A stretch of DNA of 64,000 bases, taken from the NCBI GenBank assembly GCA_036847185.1, contig DAIUAM010000005.1, positions 28,630 to 92,629 of the forward strand, given 5' to 3'. The notes beneath the pieces are model-generated. The model was not told where the DNA came from. It ran no database searches and worked only from the letters and a program-made list of their open reading frames with translations. Origin of the DNA: UBA4738 sp002413305. Lineage in GTDB: Bacteria > Actinomycetota > UBA4738. The position numbers and the translations under genes are program-made. The number at the start of each line of letters is the position of its first letter. Position 1 is the stretch's first letter. Shown in pieces: positions 1 to 7,582 of this stretch.

Positions 1-205
1 ACGCGCCCGCCCCGTCCCGCCCTCGGAACTCGTCCGGGGTCACGACCTGGATCCCCGGGGGCGCCTGGGATCGGCGGAACCGGGATGGCCGAGGGGACAC
101 CACGACCACCTCGGCGTGCTCGGCCAGCCGGGGGAGCAGTTCGTACGAATAGTCGGCGATGCCGCTGGCCATGGGCGGCATTGGGCTGACCCAGGCGATA
201 CGCAC
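1..205 (-). CDS. Glycosyltransferase family 4, N-terminal fragment (runs off the window)
   Basis: Read leftward from a GTG at 205, the frame opens with VRIAWVSPMPPMASGIADYS and continues YELLPRLAEHAEVVVVSP, then leaves the window at base 1. This is the N-terminal Rossmann half of a GT4 (GT-B fold) glycosyltransferase: a beta strand, a glycine-containing loop (SGIADYS) that contacts the donor, and a helix. The start lies 6 nt after the stop of the upstream coiled-coil gene, so the two are translationally linked. Donor and acceptor cannot be told from about 68 residues. The other glycosyltransferases and the ABC exporter nearby point to surface glycan assembly. The family call is fairly firm; the specificity is unknown. 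Confidence 0.7.
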   Translation of the reverse strand, partial: MRIAWVSPMPPMASGIADYSYELLPRLAEHAEVVVVSPRPSRFRRSQAPPGIQVVTPDEFRGRDGAGA

Positions 206-210
206 GGGGA

Positions 211-630
211 TCAGGAGCCGCCGGGAGGCGCAGGCCCGGCGGCCACGCCCACTTCGACGGTCGCCCCCTCGACCGCCGCCGGGTCGGCTCCGGTTCGAGC
301 CTCCAGGCGCGCCCGCAGCTCGGCGACCTCCCGGCGGAGCGTCGCCAGCTCGGCACCGTGCCGGGTGGATACGCCTTCGATCCGCCGGTCCAGCTCCTGC
401 AGGATCAGGTCGGTGCGCTCCAAGACGTCCTTCATGAACTGGCCGTAGAAGCGGGTCTGGGCCGCGGCCACCCGGCCTTCGGCCTCCTGCATGCTCAGGC
501 GGGTCTGCCGGTCGTAGAGTTCGTATCCGAGCGCCTTGAGGTAGCGCCGTGCGGCGCGCCGCCGCCGGTACCACTGGACGAACGGGCCGGGGAGCACGCG
601 CTTGGCGATGGCGAGGATGTATCTGCGCAC
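211..630 (-). CDS. Small coiled-coil protein next to glycosyltransferases
   Basis: A 139-residue protein with a basic N-terminus (MRRYILAIAKRVLPGP, then a WYRRRRAARR run) followed by a long helical, charged stretch at about residues 45-110 with heptad-like spacing (ELDRRIEG, LRREVAELRARLEA), so a coiled coil is likely. The C-terminus is low-complexity Gly/Ala/Pro. No enzyme motif is visible. It is followed after 6 nt by a GT4 gene on the same strand. Across the 64-bp divergent gap lies another small coiled-coil protein (695-1171), itself followed by a GT4 gene. Small coiled-coil proteins can scaffold or measure polysaccharide chains, but that role is only inferred here from position. Confidence 0.6.
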   Translation of the reverse strand: MRRYILAIAKRVLPGPFVQWYRRRRAARRYLKALGYELYDRQTRLSMQEAEGRVAAAQTRFYGQFMKDVLERTDLILQELDRRIEGVSTRHGAELATLRREVAELRARLEARTGADPAAVEGATVEVGVAAGPAPPGGS

Positions 631-694
631 GGCAGAAGCCTAGCGCAGCGCGAACGCCCCAAACGGGCGGCCGCCGGCAGGCGAAGGGAGCGGG

Positions 695-1171
695 ATGGGC
701 GGGGACGTGTTCGAGGGCGGTGAGCTCGGGGGGGCCGTCCGTGCCCTGTCCGACCCGGCCGCGCTGCACCACGCCCTGGAACCCTCACCGCCCCCTCCCT
801 CCGAACCGTCGGGAGAGCTGAGCGGACGCTGGCGAGCCATCCGGGACCGCATCGAGCGGACCCGCGCCGAAGCCCTCCCCTCCGACGAACCCGGCCTGTC
901 CGGGGGACCACCGTGGCGCCGGGCCCCGCGACGGTGGCTCTTCGCCCTCACCCGGCCGCTCCGCCGGCGCTCCGACCGTCTCTCCTCGGAGCTGGCCGAG
1001 CTCGGCGCCCTGCTGGCAGAGCACGCCGAACGGACCCGCGCCGAGCTCGAGGACCTCAGGCGGTCGGTCGAACGGCTCCGGGACGAGGTCGACGCCACGG
1101 CCCGCGCGGTGCACCGGCTGGAGACCGGCGGGCCCGGTTCGCCGCCCGGCGATCCCCGGGCGGACGGCTGA
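695..1171 (+). CDS. Coiled-coil protein coupled to a GT4 glycosyltransferase
   Basis: A 158-residue protein with no recognised family. The first 50 residues are proline-rich. Residues 55-85 carry a basic segment (WRRAPRRWLFALTRPLRRR) that could bind a membrane surface. Residues 88-145 form a clear coiled coil (ELAELGALLAEHAERTRAEL, then LRRSVERLRDEV). An AAGGGAG-type ribosome site precedes the ATG. Its TGA overlaps the ATG of the downstream glycosyltransferase (ATGA), which implies translational coupling. The overall design resembles the leftward gene at 211-630, so the two GT4 genes each have a small coiled-coil partner arranged symmetrically about a shared promoter region. Confidence 0.6.
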   Translation: MGGDVFEGGELGGAVRALSDPAALHHALEPSPPPPSEPSGELSGRWRAIRDRIERTRAEALPSDEPGLSGGPPWRRAPRRWLFALTRPLRRRSDRLSSELAELGALLAEHAERTRAELEDLRRSVERLRDEVDATARAVHRLETGGPGSPPGDPRADG

Positions 1172-2274
1172 TGCGGGTCGCCGTCTGCCACCCGACGATC
1201 CCGTTCATGCGCGGGGGCGCGGAGGTGTTGGTCGACGCGCTCGTCGACGGCCTTCGGGCGGCCGGCCACGAGACCGAGCTGGTCTCGGTCCCGTTCAAGT
1301 GGTATCCACCGGAGGAGATCGTCCACCAGATGGCGGTGTGGCGGAGCCTCGATCTCACCGAATCGGACGGGGTCCCCATCGACGCCGTGATCGCCCTCAA
1401 GTTCCCGGCGTATCTGGTTCGGCACCCCCGGAAGATCGTGTGGCTCATGTGGCAGTTCCGCCAGGCGTACGAGCTGTGGGGGAAGCCGGAGGCCGGGAAC
1501 TTCGCGGCCGCCGAGGGCAGCGAACGCGTCCGGGACCTGATCTTCGAAGCGGACCGGGTGGCCCTCCGGGAGGCGGCGGCCGTGTTCGCCATCTCGGAGA
1601 ACGTCCGGTCTCGTCTCGAACGAAGCGTGATGCTGAACGGGACGGTCCTGTACAACCCCTCGCCGCTCTCGGAGCACCTGGCCGCCTCGCCGGTCGGTCC
1701 GATCGGCGACTTCGTCCTGTTCCCCAGCCGGCTGGACCCGGTGAAGCGGCAGCGGCTGGCGGTGGAGGGCATCTCCCTGGCGACCACGCCGGTCCGCCTG
1801 GTGCTGCCGGGGGCCGGGCCGGACGCGGAGCCCCTGCGGCAGATGGTGGCCGAGCGGGGGCTGGGTGAGCGGGTGGAGCTTCCCGGCAGGATCCCGCTGG
1901 ACGCGCTGGCCGGTCGCTACCGGGAGTCGCTGGCCGTATTCTTCGCGCCGTTCGACGAGGACTACGGCTACGTCACGCTGGAGGCCATGGCCGCCGGGCG
2001 GCCGGTGATCGTCACAACCGATAGCGGCGGTCCGCTGGAGTTCGTGGTCGACGGGCAGAACGGCCTCGTCGTCCCACCGGAGCCGCAGGCCGTCGCGGAC
2101 GCGTTCGACCGGCTATACCGCGATCCCGGCCTGGCGGCGCGGCTGGGCGCGGCGGGACGCGAATTGGTCAGGACGAAGGTCCCGCCGTGGAGCGAGGTCG
2201 TGGCAGCGCTGCTCGGGTCCGGTTCCGAGTTGCCCGGAGCGCCACCGGCTGGTAAGCAGGACCACGGTGGCTGA
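1171..2274 (+). CDS. Glycosyltransferase family 4
   Basis: A 367-residue GT-B glycosyltransferase. The N-terminal domain begins MRVAVCHPTIPFMRGGAEVL, with the GGAE loop typical of GT4 donors and acceptors. The C-terminal domain has FPSRLDPVKRQ, then LPGRIPLDALAGRYRES, and the nucleotide-sugar signature FDEDYGYVTLEAMAAGRPVI containing the E-x7-E motif. The start at 1171 is chosen because it overlaps the preceding stop as ATGA and because residues from here match the family; an in-frame ATG further upstream at 913 would add only out-of-family sequence. It overlaps the next gene by 8 nt. The likely role is adding a sugar to a lipid-linked surface glycan at the cytoplasmic membrane; the exact sugar is unknown. 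Confidence 0.88.
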   Translation: MRVAVCHPTIPFMRGGAEVLVDALVDGLRAAGHETELVSVPFKWYPPEEIVHQMAVWRSLDLTESDGVPIDAVIALKFPAYLVRHPRKIVWLMWQFRQAYELWGKPEAGNFAAAEGSERVRDLIFEADRVALREAAAVFAISENVRSRLERSVMLNGTVLYNPSPLSEHLAASPVGPIGDFVLFPSRLDPVKRQRLAVEGISLATTPVRLVLPGAGPDAEPLRQMVAERGLGERVELPGRIPLDALAGRYRESLAVFFAPFDEDYGYVTLEAMAAGRPVIVTTDSGGPLEFVVDGQNGLVVPPEPQAVADAFDRLYRDPGLAARLGAAGRELVRTKVPPWSEVVAALLGSGSELPGAPPAGKQDHGG

Positions 2275-2962
2275 TCCCTCCCCCCCCGGCGCTCCCTCGG
2301 GCCTGCGCGGAGACCTCGCGCGGCTGTTCTCCGAGCGTGGCCTGCACGAAGGGAAGCCCTCGTTCGGCCGGGCCCTCCAGCGCGTGCTGACCCGTCCCGG
2401 CCCCATGGCGCTCGCCATCTACCGGTTCTCGCACCGGCTGTGGGTGGGAGGGCTGGAGACGCCGGCCGAACTGGTGTGGCGCCTGAACTATTTCCTGACC
2501 GGCGCCGACATCCATCCGGGCGCGGAGATCGGGGGCGGGCTCCGGCTCACCCACACGACCGGCCTGGTGATCGGCCGCGGCGTGCGGATCGGACGGGACT
2601 GCACGATCCTGCACGGGGTGACGTTGGGTGGTTCGGCCCGCGGATGGTTCGACGGGAAGTACGAGGACGGATACCCGGAGATCGGCGACGAGACGGAGAT
2701 CATGGGTGGGGCGTTCGTGCTGGGGCCGATCACGGTGGGGCGCCACTGCTTCATCGGCGCGAACGCGGTCCTCGCCAGAGACCTTGCCGACGGCGAGGCG
2801 TACACGCCCGGCCGGGAGTCGGGCCAGCTGCGCAAGCGGGTCGAGGTGCTGGAGGAGCAGGTGGCGGAGCTTCGGCGTGTCCTGGACGCGCCCCGCAACG
2901 ACGGGCTGACCGTACCGACGGAGGTCGAAACGCCCGCCGAGGCCGCCGACCCGCCCGCCTGA
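2267..2962 (+). CDS. CysE-like hexapeptide (left-handed beta-helix) acetyltransferase
   Basis: A 231-residue protein with a GTG start overlapping the previous gene. Residues 30-75 resemble the short helical part of serine acetyltransferases (ALAIYRFSHRLW). Residues 80-180 are hexapeptide repeats with the CysE landmarks ADIHPGAEIGGGLRLTHTTG, VIGRGVRIG and LHGVTLGG, which form the trimeric beta-helix and acetyl-CoA pocket. An insert (SARGWFDGKYEDGYPEIG) and a C-terminal coiled coil (LRKRVEVLEEQVAELRRVL) are non-standard. In a cysteine operon this would be called serine O-acetyltransferase. Sitting between a glycosyltransferase and a Wzm/Wzt exporter, it may instead acetylate a sugar, so no gene symbol is given. 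Confidence 0.75.
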   Translation: MADPSPPGAPSGLRGDLARLFSERGLHEGKPSFGRALQRVLTRPGPMALAIYRFSHRLWVGGLETPAELVWRLNYFLTGADIHPGAEIGGGLRLTHTTGLVIGRGVRIGRDCTILHGVTLGGSARGWFDGKYEDGYPEIGDETEIMGGAFVLGPITVGRHCFIGANAVLARDLADGEAYTPGRESGQLRKRVEVLEEQVAELRRVLDAPRNDGLTVPTEVETPAEAADPPA

Positions 2963-3047
2963 ATCTCCACGGTCCCGTCACATCGCGTTGTTACACTCGC
3001 CCGAAATGGGCATCTAGCCGTCGAAAGCTTGCACGAAAGGACCTCCG

Positions 3048-4001
3048 CTGGCCCTCGCCACCGAGACCCACGTCCAGACCTCCGAGCCTCCCAAGCTTCA
3101 CATCGTCCCCCGGATCCGGGAGCTGTGGGCTTCGCGCCAGCTCCTCACGAACCTGGTCCGCAAGGAGACGAAGGTCAAGTACAAGTCCTCGGTCCTGGGG
3201 ATCGCCTGGTCGCTCCTGAACCCGATCATCAACCTGGCGGTGTTCTCGCTGGTCATCGTGGTGGTCCTGGGGAACAAGGTCCCGAACTTCCCCGTGTACC
3301 TGTTCTCCGGGCTGGTCGCGTGGAACCTGTTCTCCACGTCCCTGTCCCTGGGCGCACGATCGGTGGTCGACAACGCGGGGCTGGTGACGAAGGTCTACTT
3401 CCCGAGGGAGCTGCTCCCGCTGGCCTCGGTCGGGACCGCCGGGGTCGACTTCGTGCTCCAGGGCGGGGTGCTGGTGCTGTTCATGCTGGCCACGCGGGCC
3501 TTCGTCGTCGGCTGGAACCTCCTGCTGCTGCCGCTGGCGATGGTCGCGCTGCTGCTCCTGACGTCGGCCATCAACTTGTGGATCGCCGCGCTGAACGTCC
3601 GGTACCGGGACACGCAGCACATCATCAACATCGTCCTCATGACGTGGTTCTGGCTGACGCCGGTCGTCTACCCCGACTGGCAGGCGTGGAAGATCTTCCA
3701 GCCGAGCCACCACCATCCGGTCGCGCTCAAGTTCCTCTACCTGGCGAACCCCATGACCGACATCGTCTTCGGGTTCCAGCGCGCGCTGTACGGACGGGTC
3801 GCCCCGACGGTCTGCACGAAGGTCATCGACAAGCTCCAGCACACCCGCTTGGTGTGCGCGCCCCAGAATGTCCTGGCCACGGTCAGCGTGGCGTGGATCG
3901 CCCTGGTGCTCGCCTGCGTGACCGCGGGCTGCCTGCTCATGTTCCTGGCCGCGTGGCGAACGTTCTTCCACCTCTCGGGCGACTTCGCCGAGGAGCTGTG
4001 A
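3048..4001 (+). CDS. O-antigen/polysaccharide ABC exporter, permease subunit (Wzm-like, ABC-2)
   Basis: An ABC-2 membrane protein of about 317 residues. From the CTG at 3048 the frame gives the family's expected cytoplasmic start (VPRIRELWASRQLLTNLVRK, then ETKVKYKSSVLGIAWSLLNP) before the first membrane helix. No ATG, GTG or TTG exists in frame between the upstream TAG (3015-3017) and the GTG at 3240. A start at 3240 would cut inside the first membrane helix, so the CTG start with an AAAGGA site 7-8 nt upstream is preferred. Six hydrophobic segments follow, including FSLVIVVVLGNKV and WFWLTPVVYPDWQ. It pairs with the ATPase that starts 1 nt after its stop, and exports a lipid-linked glycan. 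Confidence 0.85.
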   Translation: MALATETHVQTSEPPKLHIVPRIRELWASRQLLTNLVRKETKVKYKSSVLGIAWSLLNPIINLAVFSLVIVVVLGNKVPNFPVYLFSGLVAWNLFSTSLSLGARSVVDNAGLVTKVYFPRELLPLASVGTAGVDFVLQGGVLVLFMLATRAFVVGWNLLLLPLAMVALLLLTSAINLWIAALNVRYRDTQHIINIVLMTWFWLTPVVYPDWQAWKIFQPSHHHPVALKFLYLANPMTDIVFGFQRALYGRVAPTVCTKVIDKLQHTRLVCAPQNVLATVSVAWIALVLACVTAGCLLMFLAAWRTFFHLSGDFAEEL

Positions 4002-4002
4002 G

Positions 4003-5187
4003 GTGACCGAGCCGGCGATCAGCATCGAAGGGGTCGGGAAGCGGTTCCGCCGTTTCAAGGAACGCCCCACCTCGATCAAGGAGCGCGTGATCCGTTTCCG
4101 GACCCGGGGTGAGAACTTCTGGGCGCTCCGGGACGTGACGGTGGAGGTGCCCGAGGGTCAAACGCTGGGGCTCCTCGGGCCGAACGGGTCCGGCAAGACC
4201 ACGCTCCTGAAGATCATCGGCGGCATCCTGCGGCCGACCGAAGGCCGGGTCACCACGCGGGGCCGGATCGCCGCGCTCCTGGCCCTCGGGGCCGGCTTCC
4301 ACCAGGAGCTCACCGGACGCGAGAACGTCTACCTGAACGCCTCGATCCTTGGCCTCTCCCGGAAGGAGATCGACGGACTGTTCGACGACATCGTGGGATT
4401 CGCGGAGCTCGAGGACTTCATCGACACCCAGGTGAAGTTCTACTCGAGCGGGATGTACGTACGGCTCGGGTTCGCGGTCGCCGTCCATGTCAACCCCGCG
4501 ATCCTCCTGGTGGACGAGGTGCTGGCCGTCGGCGACATCGCCTTCCAGCGCAAGTGCCTCGACACGGTCGAGGCGTTCCAGCGCGAAGGGCGGACGATCG
4601 TGTTCGTCACCCACGCCCCCGACCTCGTGCATCGGGTGTGCGACCGGGCGCTGATGCTCGAGCACGGGCGCGTGGTCGGGGCCGGCGAGCCGAAGGACGT
4701 GGTCCAGCAGTTCCGTCTGGCCATGTCCCGCAAGGACCTGGCGTACGGCTGGGACCGCGGGTCGAAGGAGATCGAGATCGTCTCCACCGAGATCTTCGGA
4801 CTGAACGGTCAGACCCGGGAGTGGTTCGCCCCGGGTGACGAGATGACGATCCAGGTGGACCTGAAGGCGCACCGTCCGGTGCCCGGGCCGGTCGTCGTGT
4901 CCTTCGCCATCCACGACCAGCAGAACATGTTCGCCTTCGGCACGAACACCGACTGGCGGGCCATCACGTTGCCCGACCCGTTCGACGGGAAGTACCGGCT
5001 GCAGTTCGTGCTCAAGAGCCTGCCGTTCGTCGAGGGCCGGTACTACATCACGATCGGGGTTCACTCTCGGGATTCGACGCGGGTCTTCCACACGCAGCAG
5101 CAGGCGCACTCGTTCGTCATGGTCCGGGGCCAGGAGAACCCGGGGATGCTCTACATCCCGGTGGAAGCGCGCGCGGAGCGGCTCTGA
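4003..5187 (+). CDS. O-antigen/polysaccharide ABC exporter, ATPase subunit with C-terminal carbohydrate-binding domain (Wzt-like)
   Basis: A 394-residue protein with a GTG start 1 nt after the permease stop. Residues 1-240 are the ABC domain: Walker A GPNGSGKT at 59-66, signature YSSGMYVRLGFAVA, Walker B ILLVDEVLAVGD and the switch His in FVTHAPD. Residues 255-394 form a beta-rich C-terminal domain (EIEIVSTEIFGLNG ... WFAPGDEMTIQV ... EGRYYITIGVHS) typical of Wzt C-terminal domains, which recognise the terminal residue or cap of the glycan before export. Together with the permease it would move a finished polymer or glycolipid across the membrane. The presence of the extra domain suggests substrate proofreading rather than simple teichoic-acid-type export. 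Confidence 0.9.
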   Translation: MTEPAISIEGVGKRFRRFKERPTSIKERVIRFRTRGENFWALRDVTVEVPEGQTLGLLGPNGSGKTTLLKIIGGILRPTEGRVTTRGRIAALLALGAGFHQELTGRENVYLNASILGLSRKEIDGLFDDIVGFAELEDFIDTQVKFYSSGMYVRLGFAVAVHVNPAILLVDEVLAVGDIAFQRKCLDTVEAFQREGRTIVFVTHAPDLVHRVCDRALMLEHGRVVGAGEPKDVVQQFRLAMSRKDLAYGWDRGSKEIEIVSTEIFGLNGQTREWFAPGDEMTIQVDLKAHRPVPGPVVVSFAIHDQQNMFAFGTNTDWRAITLPDPFDGKYRLQFVLKSLPFVEGRYYITIGVHSRDSTRVFHTQQQAHSFVMVRGQENPGMLYIPVEARAERL

Positions 5188-5194
5188 GGCTCCC

Positions 5195-6229
5195 GTGAGG
5201 ATCCTCGTCGTCGCGCCGTATCCGCCTCGCCGTTGCGGGATCGGGACGTACGCGCGCGACCAGGTCGAACGCCTCCGCGCGGAGGGCCACCTGGTGACCG
5301 TGCTGTCGCCGCCGGACGGTGACGGGGATCGGAAAGCGCCGTTCCTCGGCGGGCGCGCGTTCCTGGTGGCCGCGCGGGCCGGCGGGCGCTTCGATCGGAT
5401 CGTGGTCCACTTCCAACCGGCGTTGTACTACCGGCCACGGCGGCCGGTCTCGAAGGTCCTCACGTCGTTGGCGTTCGCGACCCTGGGCGCGGTTCGGGGG
5501 CGCGCGCTGGAGATCCTTGTTCATGAAGCCGATCCGCCGGCCCGGTGGCGTCCCGATTACCTCCTGTTGCGGCAGGCGTTCACGCTGGCCGGGGTCCTCA
5601 CCTTCCACACGCGGGCCGAATGGCTCGCCGTCGAGCGCGACTACCGCCTGAGGCGCCGCCGGGACCGCGTGTCGTTCGTGCCGCACGTGGTGGCGCCGGC
5701 CGGACCGGTCGTCCCGCGGAACGAGGCACGAGCTCGCCTGGGGATCGCGCCGACCGGCGGCCCCGTTCTCTTATGCGCAGGATTCCTCCAGCCGGCGAAG
5801 GGGTTCGAACGGGCGGTGCGGGCGTTCTCGACCCTGGCCGGGACCGCCGGTGCGAACGGCGTCTCTTCGGCGGCGGAGGCGGGTACCCTCTACGTGGTCG
5901 GGTCGGTTCGCGACCGCACACCGGAGAACGAGGCCTACGCGGCGTCGCTCAAGCGGTTGTGCGAGGCGACCCCCGGCACGAAGCTGGTCGAAGGCTTCCT
6001 GTCCGACCAGGAGTTCGACCTGTGGGTGGCGGCGGCGGACCGGCTGGTGCTCCCATACCGGCGCTCGTGGTCGTCCGGCTTGCTCGCCCGGGCCCATGCG
6101 CTGGGTACGCCGGCGATCGTGTCGGCGACGGGGGGCCTGCGCGAACAGGCCGGCGAGAACGATGTGGTGTTCGACGACGACGAGGGACTGGTGGAGGCGA
6201 TGAGGGAGGCGATCGGTGTCGCTCGTTGA
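5195..6229 (+). CDS. Glycosyltransferase family 4
   Basis: A 344-residue GT-B enzyme. The N-terminus MRILVVAPYPPRRCGIGTYA carries the glycine-rich donor loop. The second domain starts near VLLCAGFLQPAKGFERAVRA, and a late motif (VLPYRRSWSSGLLARAHALG) replaces the usual E-x7-E with a serine-rich SSGLLARA version seen in some GT4 branches. It starts 8 nt after the Wzt stop and its last codons precede the small membrane protein gene by about 70 nt. It probably adds a sugar to the exported glycan. The donor is not predictable. The missing first glutamate of the usual motif is worth noting but does not by itself imply inactivity. Confidence 0.85.
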   Translation: MRILVVAPYPPRRCGIGTYARDQVERLRAEGHLVTVLSPPDGDGDRKAPFLGGRAFLVAARAGGRFDRIVVHFQPALYYRPRRPVSKVLTSLAFATLGAVRGRALEILVHEADPPARWRPDYLLLRQAFTLAGVLTFHTRAEWLAVERDYRLRRRRDRVSFVPHVVAPAGPVVPRNEARARLGIAPTGGPVLLCAGFLQPAKGFERAVRAFSTLAGTAGANGVSSAAEAGTLYVVGSVRDRTPENEAYAASLKRLCEATPGTKLVEGFLSDQEFDLWVAAADRLVLPYRRSWSSGLLARAHALGTPAIVSATGGLREQAGENDVVFDDDEGLVEAMREAIGVAR

Positions 6230-6299
6230 CCCGCGTGTGCCGCCTTCCGCGCCGCAGGAACCGGGTCTCCCGCCCCTCATCTCCCGGAAAGGAACCACG

Positions 6300-6683
6300 A
6301 TGACCTACGTGTTGATCCTGGCCTCGGTAGTGCTCGCCGCCATCGCCCAGATCACCTTGAAGCAGGGCATGTTGCAGGTGACGAACCACGGCCGCCACCC
6401 GTTGGACTTCGGGATCCCGGTGACCACTGTCCGGCGGATCGTCACGAACCTCACGGTGTGGGGTGGGTTGCTGATCTTCGTCGCCTCCGCCGCGGTGTGG
6501 ATCGTGGTCCTGTCGAAGCTCTCGCTGTCGTTCGCCTACCCGTTCGTCTCGCTGACCTACGTGATCATCCTGCTGTGGGACGCCTTCGGCCGGCACGAGA
6601 CCATCGCGAACCTCCGGTGGGCGGGGGTCGCGTTCATCGTCGCCGGCATCATCCTGGTCTCGAGGAGCGCGGGCCCCGCATGA
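6300..6683 (+). CDS. Small four-helix membrane protein, SMR/EamA-like (possible glycolipid flippase subunit)
   Basis: A 127-residue protein of four membrane helices: MTYVLILASVVLAAIAQITL, then a hydrophilic loop, VWGGLLIFVASAAVWIVVLS, LSFAYPFVSLTYVIILLW, and WAGVAFIVAGIILVSR. The pattern matches small multidrug resistance/EamA proteins, including the ArnE/ArnF type that flips undecaprenyl-phosphate-linked sugars. The start at 6300 is preferred over an in-frame ATG at 6216 because a GGAAAGGA site sits just upstream and the extra residues would be hydrophilic and out of family. The stop overlaps the next ATG (ATGA). In this glycan locus a lipid-sugar flippase role is more likely than drug efflux, but that is an inference from context. 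Confidence 0.78.
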   Translation: MTYVLILASVVLAAIAQITLKQGMLQVTNHGRHPLDFGIPVTTVRRIVTNLTVWGGLLIFVASAAVWIVVLSKLSLSFAYPFVSLTYVIILLWDAFGRHETIANLRWAGVAFIVAGIILVSRSAGPA

Positions 6684-7576
6684 CGGACGAGGTTGCCCGT
6701 CGCGCCGGTCTCCCGGGCCGGTCCGAGCCCGCGGTGACCGTCGTGGTGGTGAACTACAACTCGGGCGACGAGATCATCCGCTGCGTGCGGTCGGTCTTCG
6801 ACTCGGCGGGGGACGCAGGTGTGGAGGTGGTGATCTCGGACAACGACTCCCGCGACGGAAGCGCCGAGGCGGCCGTGGCCGCCGAACCGCGGTCCCGGTT
6901 GATCGCCAACGGCGCGAACCTGGGGTTCGCCGCCGCGGTGAACGTGGGGATCCGGGCGTCGACGGCGAGGTACGTGTTCCTCCTCAACCCGGACGCGGAG
7001 ATCACCGGAGGGACGCTCGCCGACCTGGTGAAGGTGGCCGACGACCGGCCGAAGGCGGGGGCTATCGGCGTCCTCACCAAGAGCCCCGACGGGACCGTCT
7101 ACCCGTCCGCGCGGAAGGTTCCCAGCCTGGTCGAAGCGGTCGGCCACGCCTTCCTCGACCCGTTCGCGCCGAACAACCGCTTCACCCGGGCGTACCGCTT
7201 GGACGACTGGGACCGCCAGTCCGAACGGGCCGTTGACTGGGTGTCCGGCTCGTCGATGCTCCTTCGGCGTTCGGCGCTGGACGAGGTGGGGCTCCTGGAC
7301 GAGGGCTACTGGATGTACGTCGAAGACCTCGACGTTTGCACGCGGCTCCGGCGGAACGGATGGCAAGTGCTCTTCGCGCCCGTCCTGGAAGCCACGCATC
7401 GGGTCGGGAGCGTGACCGCGGGCAAGAAACGGTACACGCTCCTGCACTCGAAGAGCGTGTACCGCTACTTCGTGAAGTTCCGCTCTCCGGGCTGGAAGGC
7501 GGCCCTCCGGCCGTTCGCATGGATCGCACTGCGCCTCCGGGCCGCGATCGTCTCCTGGCGGCGGCACGAGGTCTGA
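6680..7576 (+). CDS. Glycosyltransferase family 2 (rhamnosyltransferase-like)
   Basis: A 298-residue GT-A enzyme whose ATG overlaps the preceding stop. The N-terminal nucleotide-binding fold shows VTVVVVNYNSGDEI and VVISDNDSRDGS. The metal-binding motif is in FLLNPDAEI, a DxD-like variant common in rhamnosyl/galactofuranosyl-type GT2 enzymes. The acceptor side shows WVSGSSMLLRRSALDEVG and YWMYVEDLDVCTRLRRNGW, a hallmark of the WbbL/GlfT-like branch. The C-terminal residues RSPGWKAALRPFAWIALRLR may contact the membrane. It should transfer a deoxysugar, furanose or hexose to a lipid-linked intermediate. The WbbL-like signature favours rhamnose, but this is not decisive. Confidence 0.87.
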   Translation: MTDEVARRAGLPGRSEPAVTVVVVNYNSGDEIIRCVRSVFDSAGDAGVEVVISDNDSRDGSAEAAVAAEPRSRLIANGANLGFAAAVNVGIRASTARYVFLLNPDAEITGGTLADLVKVADDRPKAGAIGVLTKSPDGTVYPSARKVPSLVEAVGHAFLDPFAPNNRFTRAYRLDDWDRQSERAVDWVSGSSMLLRRSALDEVGLLDEGYWMYVEDLDVCTRLRRNGWQVLFAPVLEATHRVGSVTAGKKRYTLLHSKSVYRYFVKFRSPGWKAALRPFAWIALRLRAAIVSWRRHEV

Positions 7577-7582
7577 CGCCGG

